In this document: piece after piece, positions 1-6,004 of the stretch | Position numbering within the stretch: the first letter of the stretch is position 1 | Layout: every line of letters starts with the position of its first letter | DNA from: an uncultured Treponema sp. | GTDB lineage: Bacteria > Spirochaetota > Spirochaetia > Treponematales > Treponemataceae | Length of the DNA: 9,427 nucleotides | Assembly (NCBI GenBank): GCA_934699065.1 | Contig: CAKUWD010000113.1 | Coordinates: forward strand, 1-9,427 | Direction: 5' to 3' | The notes under the pieces: model-generated | Seen by the model: the letters and a program-made list of their open reading frames with translations, nothing else | Database searches by the model: none | Told to the model about the DNA's origin: nothing | Made by a program: the position numbers and the translations under genes

Positions 1-121
1 CATTCTCCCATATAATTTCTGCAGATGGATTTTTTTTCAAAAATTTTTGTGTCTGCTTTTTAAGCAGGTCTGCAACATTGCCCTTCTTTCTTGGACTTCC
101 ATTTAATACAAGGATTTTCAT
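1..121 (-). CDS. Flavodoxin-fold NAD(P)H/FMN oxidoreductase, 5' part only
   Basis: Forty codons are visible before the gene leaves the window. The N-terminus reads MKILVLNGSPRKKGNVADLL, a beta strand followed by the GSPR-type phosphate-binding loop that opens flavodoxin-like NAD(P)H:quinone/FMN reductases and iron-sulfur flavoproteins. That family binds FMN and reduces quinones, nitro compounds or other electrophiles; which subfamily this is cannot be told from 40 residues. The ATG (119-121) overlaps the TGA of the tetR gene (118-120) as ATGA, and a GGAGG site (129-133) inside the end of tetR lies 7 nt upstream. The two genes are therefore almost certainly co-transcribed and translationally coupled, which suggests that the TetR protein controls this enzyme. 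Confidence 0.75.
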   Translation of the reverse strand, partial: MKILVLNGSPRKKGNVADLLKKQTQKFLKKNPSAEIIWEN

Positions 122-720
122 TCACAGTCCTCCAGAAAAAGCGACTTACACCACATTTTGATAAAACGATCTGTATATGCCACCCCATTATCCCAATATT
201 CAACTTCACATTTTTTCAGCAATACTGATTCAATGCAGCCCCACAATCCAGACACAAGAAGACTAACATCAAAGCGGGGATTTGAGGATTTAGCCTGCCC
301 CTGTTTTATAGCTTCACGTAATAACTTTTCGCCTGTTCTGTTACATACATAAAACTCTTCCATCTGTTCAGGAGTAATGTCGTCTGCAGATTTAATTCCC
401 TGCATAACAAGAAGACATCTTCTTGGATTTTCAAAACACCAGTCACGATAAGCTGTTACTGCATTTTTTATCTGAGTTTTTATGTTTTTTCCGTGAGCTG
501 CATTTTCCTTAATTCTTTCATTAAGTTGATTCAGGCAATCCAGCGAAACAGTCTGAAACAATCTGTCTTTATCCTTAAAATAATGATAAATATTCGTTGC
601 AGTTATTCCGCATTCAGAGGCAATATCGCGCATTCCAATCTGCGATGGTTCTTTTTCCATAAGAAGTTTTAGCGCAGCATCTTTTATCTGACCTATAAGA
701 TTAGGATTAGGATTTCTCAT
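118..720 (-). CDS. TetR/AcrR-family transcriptional repressor
   Basis: This 200-residue protein has the usual TetR length. The N-terminal helix-turn-helix lies at about residues 12-55, with the recognition region RDIASECGITATNIYHYFKD (31-50); I-Y-H-Y-F is the hallmark helix end of the family. The C-terminal two-thirds is the variable ligand/dimerisation domain, with an aromatic and Cys-rich end, so the ligand cannot be predicted. An AAGGAG site sits 5 nt before the ATG. The gene overlaps the downstream flavodoxin-fold reductase by 4 nt, the common arrangement of a repressor with the oxidoreductase it controls. A 16-bp perfect inverted repeat just upstream is the likely self-operator. The family call is secure; the inducer and regulon are unknown. 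Confidence 0.9.
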   Translation of the reverse strand: MRNPNPNLIGQIKDAALKLLMEKEPSQIGMRDIASECGITATNIYHYFKDKDRLFQTVSLDCLNQLNERIKENAAHGKNIKTQIKNAVTAYRDWCFENPRRCLLVMQGIKSADDITPEQMEEFYVCNRTGEKLLREAIKQGQAKSSNPRFDVSLLVSGLWGCIESVLLKKCEVEYWDNGVAYTDRFIKMWCKSLFLEDCE

Positions 721-728
721 TCTAACTC

Positions 729-773
729 CTTTTTAATATAACAACGTTAACTTATCATTGTTATATTAAAAAG
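729..773. promoter_or_regulatory. 16-bp perfect inverted repeat, candidate TetR operator
   Basis: The arms at 729-744 (CTTTTAATATAACAA plus one more A) and 758-773 are exact reverse complements, separated by the 13-nt spacer CGTTAACTTATCA. The repeat lies across the -35 to +1 region of the tetR promoter and partly overlaps the Shine-Dalgarno site. Binding of a TetR dimer (or two dimers) here would block transcription of tetR and the reductase. The symmetry is seen directly; the role as operator is inferred from position and family habit. Confidence 0.6.
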
Positions 774-777
774 TCAA
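749..777 (-). promoter_or_regulatory. Probable sigma-70-type promoter of tetR
   Basis: On the minus strand TTGACT (772-777) is followed after 17 nt by TAAGTT (749-754). The weak -10 is preceded by TG one base upstream, an extended -10 arrangement. It lies between the argS terminator and the tetR start and is embedded in the inverted repeat. The -35 is good and the -10 is poor, so the exact start is uncertain. Confidence 0.45.
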
Positions 778-779
778 GC

Positions 780-811
780 AGAAAAAAATTGCCGGCTTTT
801 ATACCGGCAAA
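780..811 (-). terminator. Intrinsic terminator of argS
   Basis: On the minus strand TTGCCGG (revcomp of 804-810) pairs with CCGGCAA (revcomp of 789-795) around an 8-nt loop, followed by a run of seven further T residues (782-788). It starts about 27 nt after the argS stop codon and separates argS from tetR. Confidence 0.85.
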
Positions 812-837
812 ATTATTAAACTCTAACTGAATATAGA

Positions 838-2661
838 TTACATTCTTTCAAGATATGGTACAAGAACCAGGTTCATGGCATTTTTAATAACCTGGAGTGT
901 ACAGCTTGCAAGATAAAGTCTGGCTCCGGCCAGTTGTTTGTTTTCAGCATTTACGATTGAACAGTTCTGATAGAACTTACTGAAGAGTTTTGCAACTTCG
1001 TAAACATAAGCAGCAACAAGACTAGGATCAAGATTTTCAGCTGCTTTAGCAATAACGTTTGGATATTCGCCAAGAGTTTTAATCAAAGCCCATTCATCTT
1101 CGCTTGAAAGAAGAGCAACGGCTGCTTCACTGGAATCTTCGGTAACACCAGCCTCAGCTGCCTTTGCAAGAATAGAATTGATGCGGGCTCCCATATACTG
1201 AAGATATGGACCTGTATTTCCGTTGAAGCTGAGTGATTCAGCAGGATTGAAAAGCATATCTTTAATTGGAGTTGCCTGGAGAATATAATAATGAAGGGCA
1301 CCAAGAGCAACCTTTTCGGCAACTTCATCTGCATCGCCTACTTCTTCATCACGACCACGCTCTTTGATTGCGGCAAGAGCATCTGCATGGAGTGAATCAA
1401 CAAGATTATCAGCATCAACAACAGTACCTTCACGGCTCTTCATACGACCGCTTGGAAGATTTACCATTCCATAACTGAGGTGGAAAAGCTTATCTGCCCA
1501 GTCAAAACCAAGCTTTTTAAGAATATGGAAAAGTACCTTAAAGTGATAATTCTGTTCGCTTGCAACAACGTAAACCAGCTGATTGAAAGCCCAGTCATCG
1601 TGGCGGCTGATAGCAGTTCCAATATCCTGAGTAATATAAACTGAAGTTCCATCCTTACGAAGCAGAACTTTTTCCTGATTATTTCCGTCTTTGCCCTTAC
1701 CTACAACGTCTGTAACGTCGATGCGCACAGAACCGTCTTCTGCCTTAAAGAAAACGCCCTTTTCAAGGCCCTTCATGATTTCGTCTTTTCCCTTAAGGTA
1801 AGTTTCGCTTTCAAAGTAGTATTTATCAAAGCTGATTCCAGTTCGTTCATAAGTTTCCTTTACGCCTTCGAAAGTCCAGCCGTTCATCTTTTCCCAGAGA
1901 GCATGAACTTCAGGATCGCCTGCTTCCCACTTAATCAGCATATCTTCTGCCATCTGATTAGCTTCCGGATGTGCAGTTTCTGGTTTGTCTTTTTCGCCCT
2001 TGAGATATTTATCAAACTCAACATAGCACTGGCCTACAAAGTGGTCGCCCTTCATACCAAGTGATTCTGGTGTATCGCCTTTTGCTTCGTGGAAAAGCTT
2101 ATAAGCAAGCATAGATTTACAGATATGAACACCACGGTTATTGATGAGGTCTACCTTGTAAACATCTGCACCGGCTGCCTTAAGAATGCGGCTTACAGAT
2201 TCACCAAGAGCATCATTACGAACGTGTCCAAGATGCAGAGGTTTATTTGTATTTGGAGAAGAAAATTCAATCATTACACGGCGGCCTGCCAGAGGCTTTT
2301 TACCCTCGCTGTTAAAAGAACCGTAGCTGTCGCCCTGCTCTTTTACTGCCTTGAGAATTGGAGCGGCCGCGCCAGACTTGTCCAGCTTTACGTTTACATA
2401 AGGACCTACAGCCAGGAACTCGCCGAGAGACTTGTCTGTGATTTTTGCGACAACGCCGGCTGCAATCTGTGGCGGAGCCATACGGAGAGCCTTTGCAAAA
2501 GCGAACATAGGAGCGCCCAGGTCACCCATTTCCGGATTAGGAGCATTCTGAACAACAATGCTTTCAGGAGCTACAGTTTCTGCCTGCGGATCTTTTTCTT
2601 TTATAAACTCATTCAAAGCCGCTGCAATGATAGTGCGGCAAGTCTCTTTTGCGTCTGCCAT
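838..2661 (-). CDS. argS: Arginyl-tRNA synthetase
   Basis: This is a cytoplasmic class I aminoacyl-tRNA synthetase (EC 6.1.1.19) that joins arginine to tRNA-Arg at the cost of ATP. The 607-residue protein is slightly longer than the ~580 usual in the family and looks intact. The N-terminal tRNA-binding ArgRS domain (about 5-95) has the typical N-P-x-x-G-D-L/A stretch. The HIGH motif is HLGH (143-146) inside SSPNTNKPLHLGHVRND. Other catalytic-core parts are YITQDIGTA (342-350) and ASEQNYHF (367-374), and the KMSKS equivalent is RMKSREG (406-412). The DALR-type anticodon-binding helical domain starts around 480 and ends with the expected P-x-L-E-R-M. An AGAGGT site (2667-2672) lies 5 nt upstream of the ATG. 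It has its own promoter and terminator, so it is monocistronic. Confidence 0.97.
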   Translation of the reverse strand: MADAKETCRTIIAAALNEFIKEKDPQAETVAPESIVVQNAPNPEMGDLGAPMFAFAKALRMAPPQIAAGVVAKITDKSLGEFLAVGPYVNVKLDKSGAAAPILKAVKEQGDSYGSFNSEGKKPLAGRRVMIEFSSPNTNKPLHLGHVRNDALGESVSRILKAAGADVYKVDLINNRGVHICKSMLAYKLFHEAKGDTPESLGMKGDHFVGQCYVEFDKYLKGEKDKPETAHPEANQMAEDMLIKWEAGDPEVHALWEKMNGWTFEGVKETYERTGISFDKYYFESETYLKGKDEIMKGLEKGVFFKAEDGSVRIDVTDVVGKGKDGNNQEKVLLRKDGTSVYITQDIGTAISRHDDWAFNQLVYVVASEQNYHFKVLFHILKKLGFDWADKLFHLSYGMVNLPSGRMKSREGTVVDADNLVDSLHADALAAIKERGRDEEVGDADEVAEKVALGALHYYILQATPIKDMLFNPAESLSFNGNTGPYLQYMGARINSILAKAAEAGVTEDSSEAAVALLSSEDEWALIKTLGEYPNVIAKAAENLDPSLVAAYVYEVAKLFSKFYQNCSIVNAENKQLAGARLYLASCTLQVIKNAMNLVLVPYLERM

Positions 2662-2961
2662 ATAGTACCTCTTTGTATTGAGTAACGTATTTTATTATAT
2701 TAAGGTCATTTAATCAACATTGCCTTTGGGCAAGCTTTGAGCAATGTCTGAGCATCTACAGTAACTGTGCCTCGTTTTCCTATACATTAACGTCGAAAAA
2801 TCTCATGAAAGAAAAGGATCTTGAAGCAGATACAAAAGACAGCATGTTCAAAGCTGATGGCAAGATTCATGAACAGGAACGAGATGTTTCAAAGTTCTGG
2901 AAAAATGGCGAAGGAAACCGCTTATAATAAAGTCATACTGGAAAAGAAAGGAGGTATTACT
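2662..2961 (+). other. Relic-like stretch with no confident gene
   Basis: Apart from the argS promoter there is no convincing gene here. One plus-strand frame stays open from about 2682 to a TAA at 2925-2927; its last 40 codons run from an ATG at 2805, but no Shine-Dalgarno site precedes it and I do not recognise the product (contains KDLEADTKDSMFKADGK). A second frame overlapping it runs open into the 57-codon ORF at 2962. The pattern of two overlapping open frames fits a frameshifted gene remnant. A small hairpin TTGCC-TTTG-GGCAA sits at 2720-2733 without a T run. Confidence 0.35.
2689..2717 (-). promoter_or_regulatory. Promoter of argS
   Basis: On the minus strand TTGATT (2712-2717) and TAAAAT (2689-2694) are separated by exactly 17 nt, about 28 nt before the argS ATG. 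They match 4/6 and 5/6 of the sigma-70 consensus. No T-box or other leader structure fits in the short 5' leader. Confidence 0.65.
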
Positions 2962-3135
2962 ATGTGCGATGTTGTAGAAAGAATTGAAAACAAAGGTAAA
3001 TTGGCTGGTAAAGCAGAATTAGTAAGAAAGATGCTTGATGAAAAATTTGCTACCGAGCAGCAGATAGCAGACCTTCTTAAGATTTCTGTAAAAGAAGTCA
3101 AAAAAATTGCAGCTAAAGTGCCTGTACAGGCTTAA
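2962..3135 (+). CDS. Small protein resembling the tail of Rpn/PD-(D/E)XK transposase-like proteins
   Basis: The 57-codon ORF starts MCDVVERIENKGKLAGK and continues with a helical, charged segment ending in a possible helix-turn-helix-like stretch (QQIADLLKISVKEVKKIA, about 33-50). An M-C-x-V/L-x-E-x-x-E-N-K-G lead followed by K/E/G-rich helix and a final I-A-x-L-x-x-x-x-V-E/K-x-I/L is how many Rpn-family (recombination-promoting nuclease/putative transposase) proteins end; this is from memory, not a search. The nuclease core is absent, so it is either a decayed 3' remnant or a free-standing small protein. A full AAAGGAGG (2947-2954) sits 7 nt before the ATG, so translation is plausible today. 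The open frame continues upstream to about 2821 without a better start. A strong terminator follows. Confidence 0.5.
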   Translation: MCDVVERIENKGKLAGKAELVRKMLDEKFATEQQIADLLKISVKEVKKIAAKVPVQA

Positions 3136-3145
3136 TATTTGAGCT

Positions 3146-3157
3146 GGCCGCAAGGCC
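3146..3157 (+). other. GNRA tetraloop hairpin
   Basis: GGCC-GCAA-GGCC forms a 4-bp all-GC stem closed by a GCAA tetraloop, 11 nt after the stop codon of the small ORF and 14 nt before the terminator stem. It is in a GC-rich island unlike the AT-rich surroundings. Possible roles are 3' end protection or part of a small structured RNA. Confidence 0.45.
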
Positions 3158-3171
3158 CTGGTTCATCTACC

Positions 3172-3195
3172 GGCGAGGTCTTCCTCGCCTTTTTT
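3172..3195 (+). terminator. Strong intrinsic terminator
   Basis: GGCGAGG (3172-3178), loop TCTT, and CCTCGCC (3183-3189) form a perfect 7-bp GC-rich stem followed by six T residues (3190-3195). It ends transcription of the small ORF at 2962-3135 and isolates the next promoter. Confidence 0.93.
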
Positions 3196-3211
3196 ATTTA
3201 ATTATGAACAT

Positions 3212-3240
3212 TTGACACAGCCACAGAATTTAAATATAGT
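3212..3240 (+). promoter_or_regulatory. Near-consensus promoter heading the exported-protein/pyk operon
   Basis: TTGACA (3212-3217, 6/6) and TATAGT (3235-3240, 5/6) are spaced by exactly 17 nt, one of the two best promoters in the window. The predicted start at about 3247 lies 27 nt before the ATG at 3274. No other comparably good promoter is visible up to 8192, so it may serve the whole downstream gene set. Confidence 0.8.
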
Positions 3241-3273
3241 TATATAGAAGATTCGATTTCCAGAAGGACCTGA

Positions 3274-3648
3274 ATGGAAAGAATACTAAACAGAAAACAA
3301 ATGAAAGCAATTCTTAGCTGTTTTTTCATTTGTCTTTTTACATTCTCACTTTTCTCAAAAAATAATAGTCTTCCTTCATCTTTTATTGAAAACCATACTG
3401 CCTGTTCAATCCAAAGTATTTCAAACGGAAGCTCTGTAACTACTCCGTATATCGAAAAAACGCAAAACTGTACATTCCAGCCAAAATCATCAGTAAAAAC
3501 TTCAGACCTGCTTTTAGCATTCTTTTCATTGAATATCAAATTAAAGATAAAACAGCCTGATTTTATTCTTACATCAGCTCTAGAAATATCCTCTCCAACG
3601 ATAACAAAATTCCTCCTTACTACAATTCAAAACGCCACATTATTCTAA
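3274..3648 (+). CDS. Small predicted exported or membrane-anchored protein, unknown function
   Basis: I do not recognise this 124-residue protein. The N-terminus has basic residues (MERILNRKQMK) followed by a hydrophobic stretch ILSCFFICLFTFSLFS (about 13-28), which reads as a signal peptide or anchor. The rest is polar and Ser/Thr/Asn-rich, with two Cys residues (about 44 and 66), a second apolar patch (LLLAFFSL, about 79-86) and a hydrophobic end. The start was chosen because AAGGA (3263-3267) lies 6 nt upstream and a near-consensus promoter precedes it; the Met at 3301 would give a tidier signal peptide but has no ribosome site. An overlapping minus-strand frame (3240-3539) has neither. 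It sits first in the transcript, 77 nt before the EIIA-like gene, so a link to that operon is possible. Whether it is a real gene remains uncertain. Confidence 0.5.
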   Translation: MERILNRKQMKAILSCFFICLFTFSLFSKNNSLPSSFIENHTACSIQSISNGSSVTTPYIEKTQNCTFQPKSSVKTSDLLLAFFSLNIKLKIKQPDFILTSALEISSPTITKFLLTTIQNATLF

Positions 3649-3687
3649 TATTCTCTTTCTTACAGCATTAACATCTCACATACATAT

Positions 3688-3709
3688 GCTTCCGCCGAAG
3701 CGGAATTTT
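3688..3709 (+). other. Intergenic hairpin, possible attenuator or processing site
   Basis: TTCCGC-CGAA-GCGGAA (3690-3705) is followed by TTTT. The same bases can refold as GCTTC-CGCC-GAAGC (3688-3701). It lies between the exported-protein gene and the EIIA-like gene, ending 4-5 nt before the AAAGGGAGAA ribosome site. The T run is too short for a firm terminator, so partial termination or mRNA end protection is more likely. Confidence 0.4.
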
Positions 3710-3725
3710 AAAGGGAGAATTTTAT

Positions 3726-4166
3726 ATGGACTCAAATTTAACATGGCTCAAAGCTCAATTTATTGATAAAGACTTTTCAAAATATAATGAATCTGAAGAA
3801 ATAAAATCAGAATTGGATTCAAAACTTCTTGAATTACTTTCAGAAACTCAATGTGTCACAAATAAAAAAACGCTGAAGACCGATATGGAAGATCGTTTTC
3901 CTCATTCAGATTTCAGGCTGGCAAATGGCCTGTATTTACCTCACTGCAAAACAAGTGGTGTTTCAGAAGTTTGCTTTTCTGCAATCCTCGATAATACAGA
4001 TACAGTATACGGCATGGTAGCAATACCAGGATATACAGATTCTGTACTGAAACAACTTGCCTCAATTGTCGAACTCTTGACCGAAGAAAATCTGATTAAA
4101 ATCATAAAAACAAGAAAACAAAACAGATGTAAAGATTTAACAAATATTTTCAATGCACTGCTTTAG
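3726..4166 (+). CDS. PTS EIIA type-2 (fructose/mannitol/PtsN-like) domain protein
   Basis: This single-domain protein has 146 residues, the usual length of an EIIA-2 domain. The family carries a phosphate on a His that comes from PEP through EI and HPr, and passes it to EIIB or uses it as a regulatory mark. The active-site loop is recognisable as LANGLYLPHCKTSGVS (about 65-80), giving His73 as the likely phospho-site. The later strand and helices (VYGMVAIPGYTDSVLKQLASIVELLTEENLIKII, split at about 94-127) match the a-P-x-x-x-x-H-L-x-x-L-A-x-I pattern, but the second active-site His appears replaced by Ser/Val (106-107). No EIIB or EIIC gene is nearby, which points to a regulatory rather than transport role, as for PtsN. 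An AAAGGGAGAA site precedes the ATG and pyk follows after 14 nt. The similarity is moderate. Confidence 0.6.
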   Translation: MDSNLTWLKAQFIDKDFSKYNESEEIKSELDSKLLELLSETQCVTNKKTLKTDMEDRFPHSDFRLANGLYLPHCKTSGVSEVCFSAILDNTDTVYGMVAIPGYTDSVLKQLASIVELLTEENLIKIIKTRKQNRCKDLTNIFNALL

Positions 4167-4180
4167 TTCGAAGAAAGGTT

Positions 4181-5983
4181 ATGATACCAACAAAAACAAA
4201 AATCGTATGTTCAATGGGTCCGACAACGGAAAATGATGAAGTTCTTTCAAAAATCATTCAGAACGGAATGAATATTGCACGTTTTAATTTTTCACACGGG
4301 ACACATGAATATCATCAATCACAGATGGAACGTGTACGTGCAATTTCAAAAGAGCTGAACATTCCGGTTGCCCTGATGATGGACACAAAAGGTCCTGAGA
4401 TCAGAACGGGAAATACAATTGATGATAAAACTGTTCCCATTAAGAAAAATGAAACAGTAATTGTAAGAATCGACGATTCTCCAACAAGACCTTCAGAGGC
4501 CGGAAATCCAGCCGTAATTTCAATAAACTGGAAACAGGCAGTAGAAAAAATCTCAGCCTGCGATAAACCAGTAGAAATTCTGATTGCAGATGGACTTCTT
4601 GAACTCGATGTAATAAAGGTCGAAAATGATTCTATCATAACTAAAGCCGCAAACAGTGCAAAAATAGGCAGCAAGAAGAATGTGAATCTGATTGGTATCC
4701 ACGCTGCCCTTCCGATTATGAGCGAACAGGATAAAGCAGATATTGCCTTTGCTGTACAGATGAAATGTGATTTCATTGCAGCAAGTTTTGTGAGCTTTGC
4801 ATCCGAGGTTCATGAAATAAGACGATATCTGGAAAGTCTCGGCTCAGACATGAAGATTATTGCCAAAATCGAGAACGAAGAAGGTCTTAACAATATTGAA
4901 GAAATTGCAGATGCAGCTGACGGAATTATGGTTGCCAGAGGAGATTTGGGAGTTCAACTTCCAACCGAAAGAATCCCACTCGCACAGAAGCATATAATTT
5001 CTGTCTGCCGTAAACATGGTAAACCTGTAATAACTGCAACGCAAATGCTCGATTCAATGATTGTAAATCCACGTCCGACACGTGCAGAGCTTACAGATGT
5101 TGCAAATGCTATTTTTGACGGCACAGATGCAGTAATGCTGTCCGGTGAAACAGCCAACGGAGCATATCCTGCAAAAGCCGTTGAAACAATGGCAAGAATT
5201 GCAAGAACTGTAGAAGAAAGTACAGAATATCATGAAAAAATGCTGGATGCTTCCCCACAGCTCATAAATCCTACAATTGGTCAGGCGATGGCACAAATGG
5301 CCTATCTTGCAGCAGAAAGCACAAAATCAACAGCAATCCTTGTTCCAACCTTAAGCGGACACACCGCAACTATGATAAGCACATTCCGACCGGTACACGC
5401 AATTATTGCCGTTACACCAAACGAAGATGTACAGAGAAAACTTCTTCTGAACTGGGGCATCATTCCTTTGTGCATGCCGAAAATTGCAGATGACAGTGAA
5501 GAGATGATTCAGAACGCTGTAAAAATCACAATCGATGCAGGCTTAGTTCAAACAGGTGACAAGGTAATAGTTTGTGCAGGAATTCCACTTCAGAGTCCTA
5601 TTCCTGTGAATACAGTTCGTGTACTTTTAATTGGAAATGTACTTGCTCGCGGAAGAAATGGAGGTCACCCTGAAAATCATACAAAACAGACAGGAAGAAT
5701 TGTAAAAGCTGATACACCGCAGGAAGCTCTTAGTTTATTACGAAAAAAGAAAGGTGAAATTCTTTTATGTCCTGTAATAAATGAAGACTGGATTCCAATT
5801 CTTCGCATAGTTGATGGCGTTGTTATTACAGGAAAGAATGAACTTCCTATGGAACTTATTTCTAAGGCAAATCCGGCTCTTGTCTGGATTTCAGAAATAG
5901 GAAATACAACAAAATGTCTTGAAACAGGCATTACCGTCACCGTAGACGGAAAAGACCTTCTGATTTACGAAGGTGTTAATTAA
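4181..5983 (+). CDS. pyk: Pyruvate kinase with C-terminal swivel-like extension
   Basis: This cytoplasmic glycolytic enzyme (EC 2.7.1.40) converts PEP and ADP to pyruvate and ATP. The protein has 600 residues. The (beta/alpha)8 A domain shows KIVCSMGP (7-14), MNIARFNFSHG (30-40; Arg34), MMDTKGPEIRTG (66-77), the active-site signature IIAKIENEEGL (226-236; Lys229), VARGDLG (251-257) and ATQMLDSM (286-293). The B domain covers about 78-175. The C domain has the effector phosphate loop TLSGHTA (390-396). Residues about 505-600 form an extra domain like the PEP-utilising mobile domain at the end of Bacillus-type pyruvate kinases, but the T-S-H phosphohistidine motif is missing. The ribosome site AAGAAAGG ends only 2 nt from the ATG, a short spacing, 14 nt after the EIIA-like gene. 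Catalysis looks intact; placement beside PII and EIIA domains suggests special regulation. Confidence 0.95.
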   Translation: MIPTKTKIVCSMGPTTENDEVLSKIIQNGMNIARFNFSHGTHEYHQSQMERVRAISKELNIPVALMMDTKGPEIRTGNTIDDKTVPIKKNETVIVRIDDSPTRPSEAGNPAVISINWKQAVEKISACDKPVEILIADGLLELDVIKVENDSIITKAANSAKIGSKKNVNLIGIHAALPIMSEQDKADIAFAVQMKCDFIAASFVSFASEVHEIRRYLESLGSDMKIIAKIENEEGLNNIEEIADAADGIMVARGDLGVQLPTERIPLAQKHIISVCRKHGKPVITATQMLDSMIVNPRPTRAELTDVANAIFDGTDAVMLSGETANGAYPAKAVETMARIARTVEESTEYHEKMLDASPQLINPTIGQAMAQMAYLAAESTKSTAILVPTLSGHTATMISTFRPVHAIIAVTPNEDVQRKLLLNWGIIPLCMPKIADDSEEMIQNAVKITIDAGLVQTGDKVIVCAGIPLQSPIPVNTVRVLLIGNVLARGRNGGHPENHTKQTGRIVKADTPQEALSLLRKKKGEILLCPVINEDWIPILRIVDGVVITGKNELPMELISKANPALVWISEIGNTTKCLETGITVTVDGKDLLIYEGVN

Positions 5984-6004
5984 AAATACTAAAAGGATAA
6001 AACA

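Noticed and set aside
2089..2685. Plus-strand frame of 198 codons inside argS
   Set aside because: It lies fully opposite a certain argS coding region, covers the argS ribosome site, and has Cys/Ser-rich shadow composition without a recognisable domain.
2720..2733. Hairpin TTGCC-TTTG-GGCAA upstream of argS, considered as terminator or T-box part
   Set aside because: It has only 5 bp and no T run, and lies outside the argS transcript predicted from its promoter. No T-box specifier or antiterminator is seen.
2821..2961. Longer 104-codon version of the small ORF, from a TTG
   Set aside because: There is no ribosome site at 2821, whereas AAAGGAGG stands before the ATG at 2962.
3240..3539. Minus-strand frame of 99 codons opposite the exported protein
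   Set aside because: No ribosome site or promoter lies before its ATG; the plus strand has both. Its hydrophobic end mirrors the plus-strand signal peptide.
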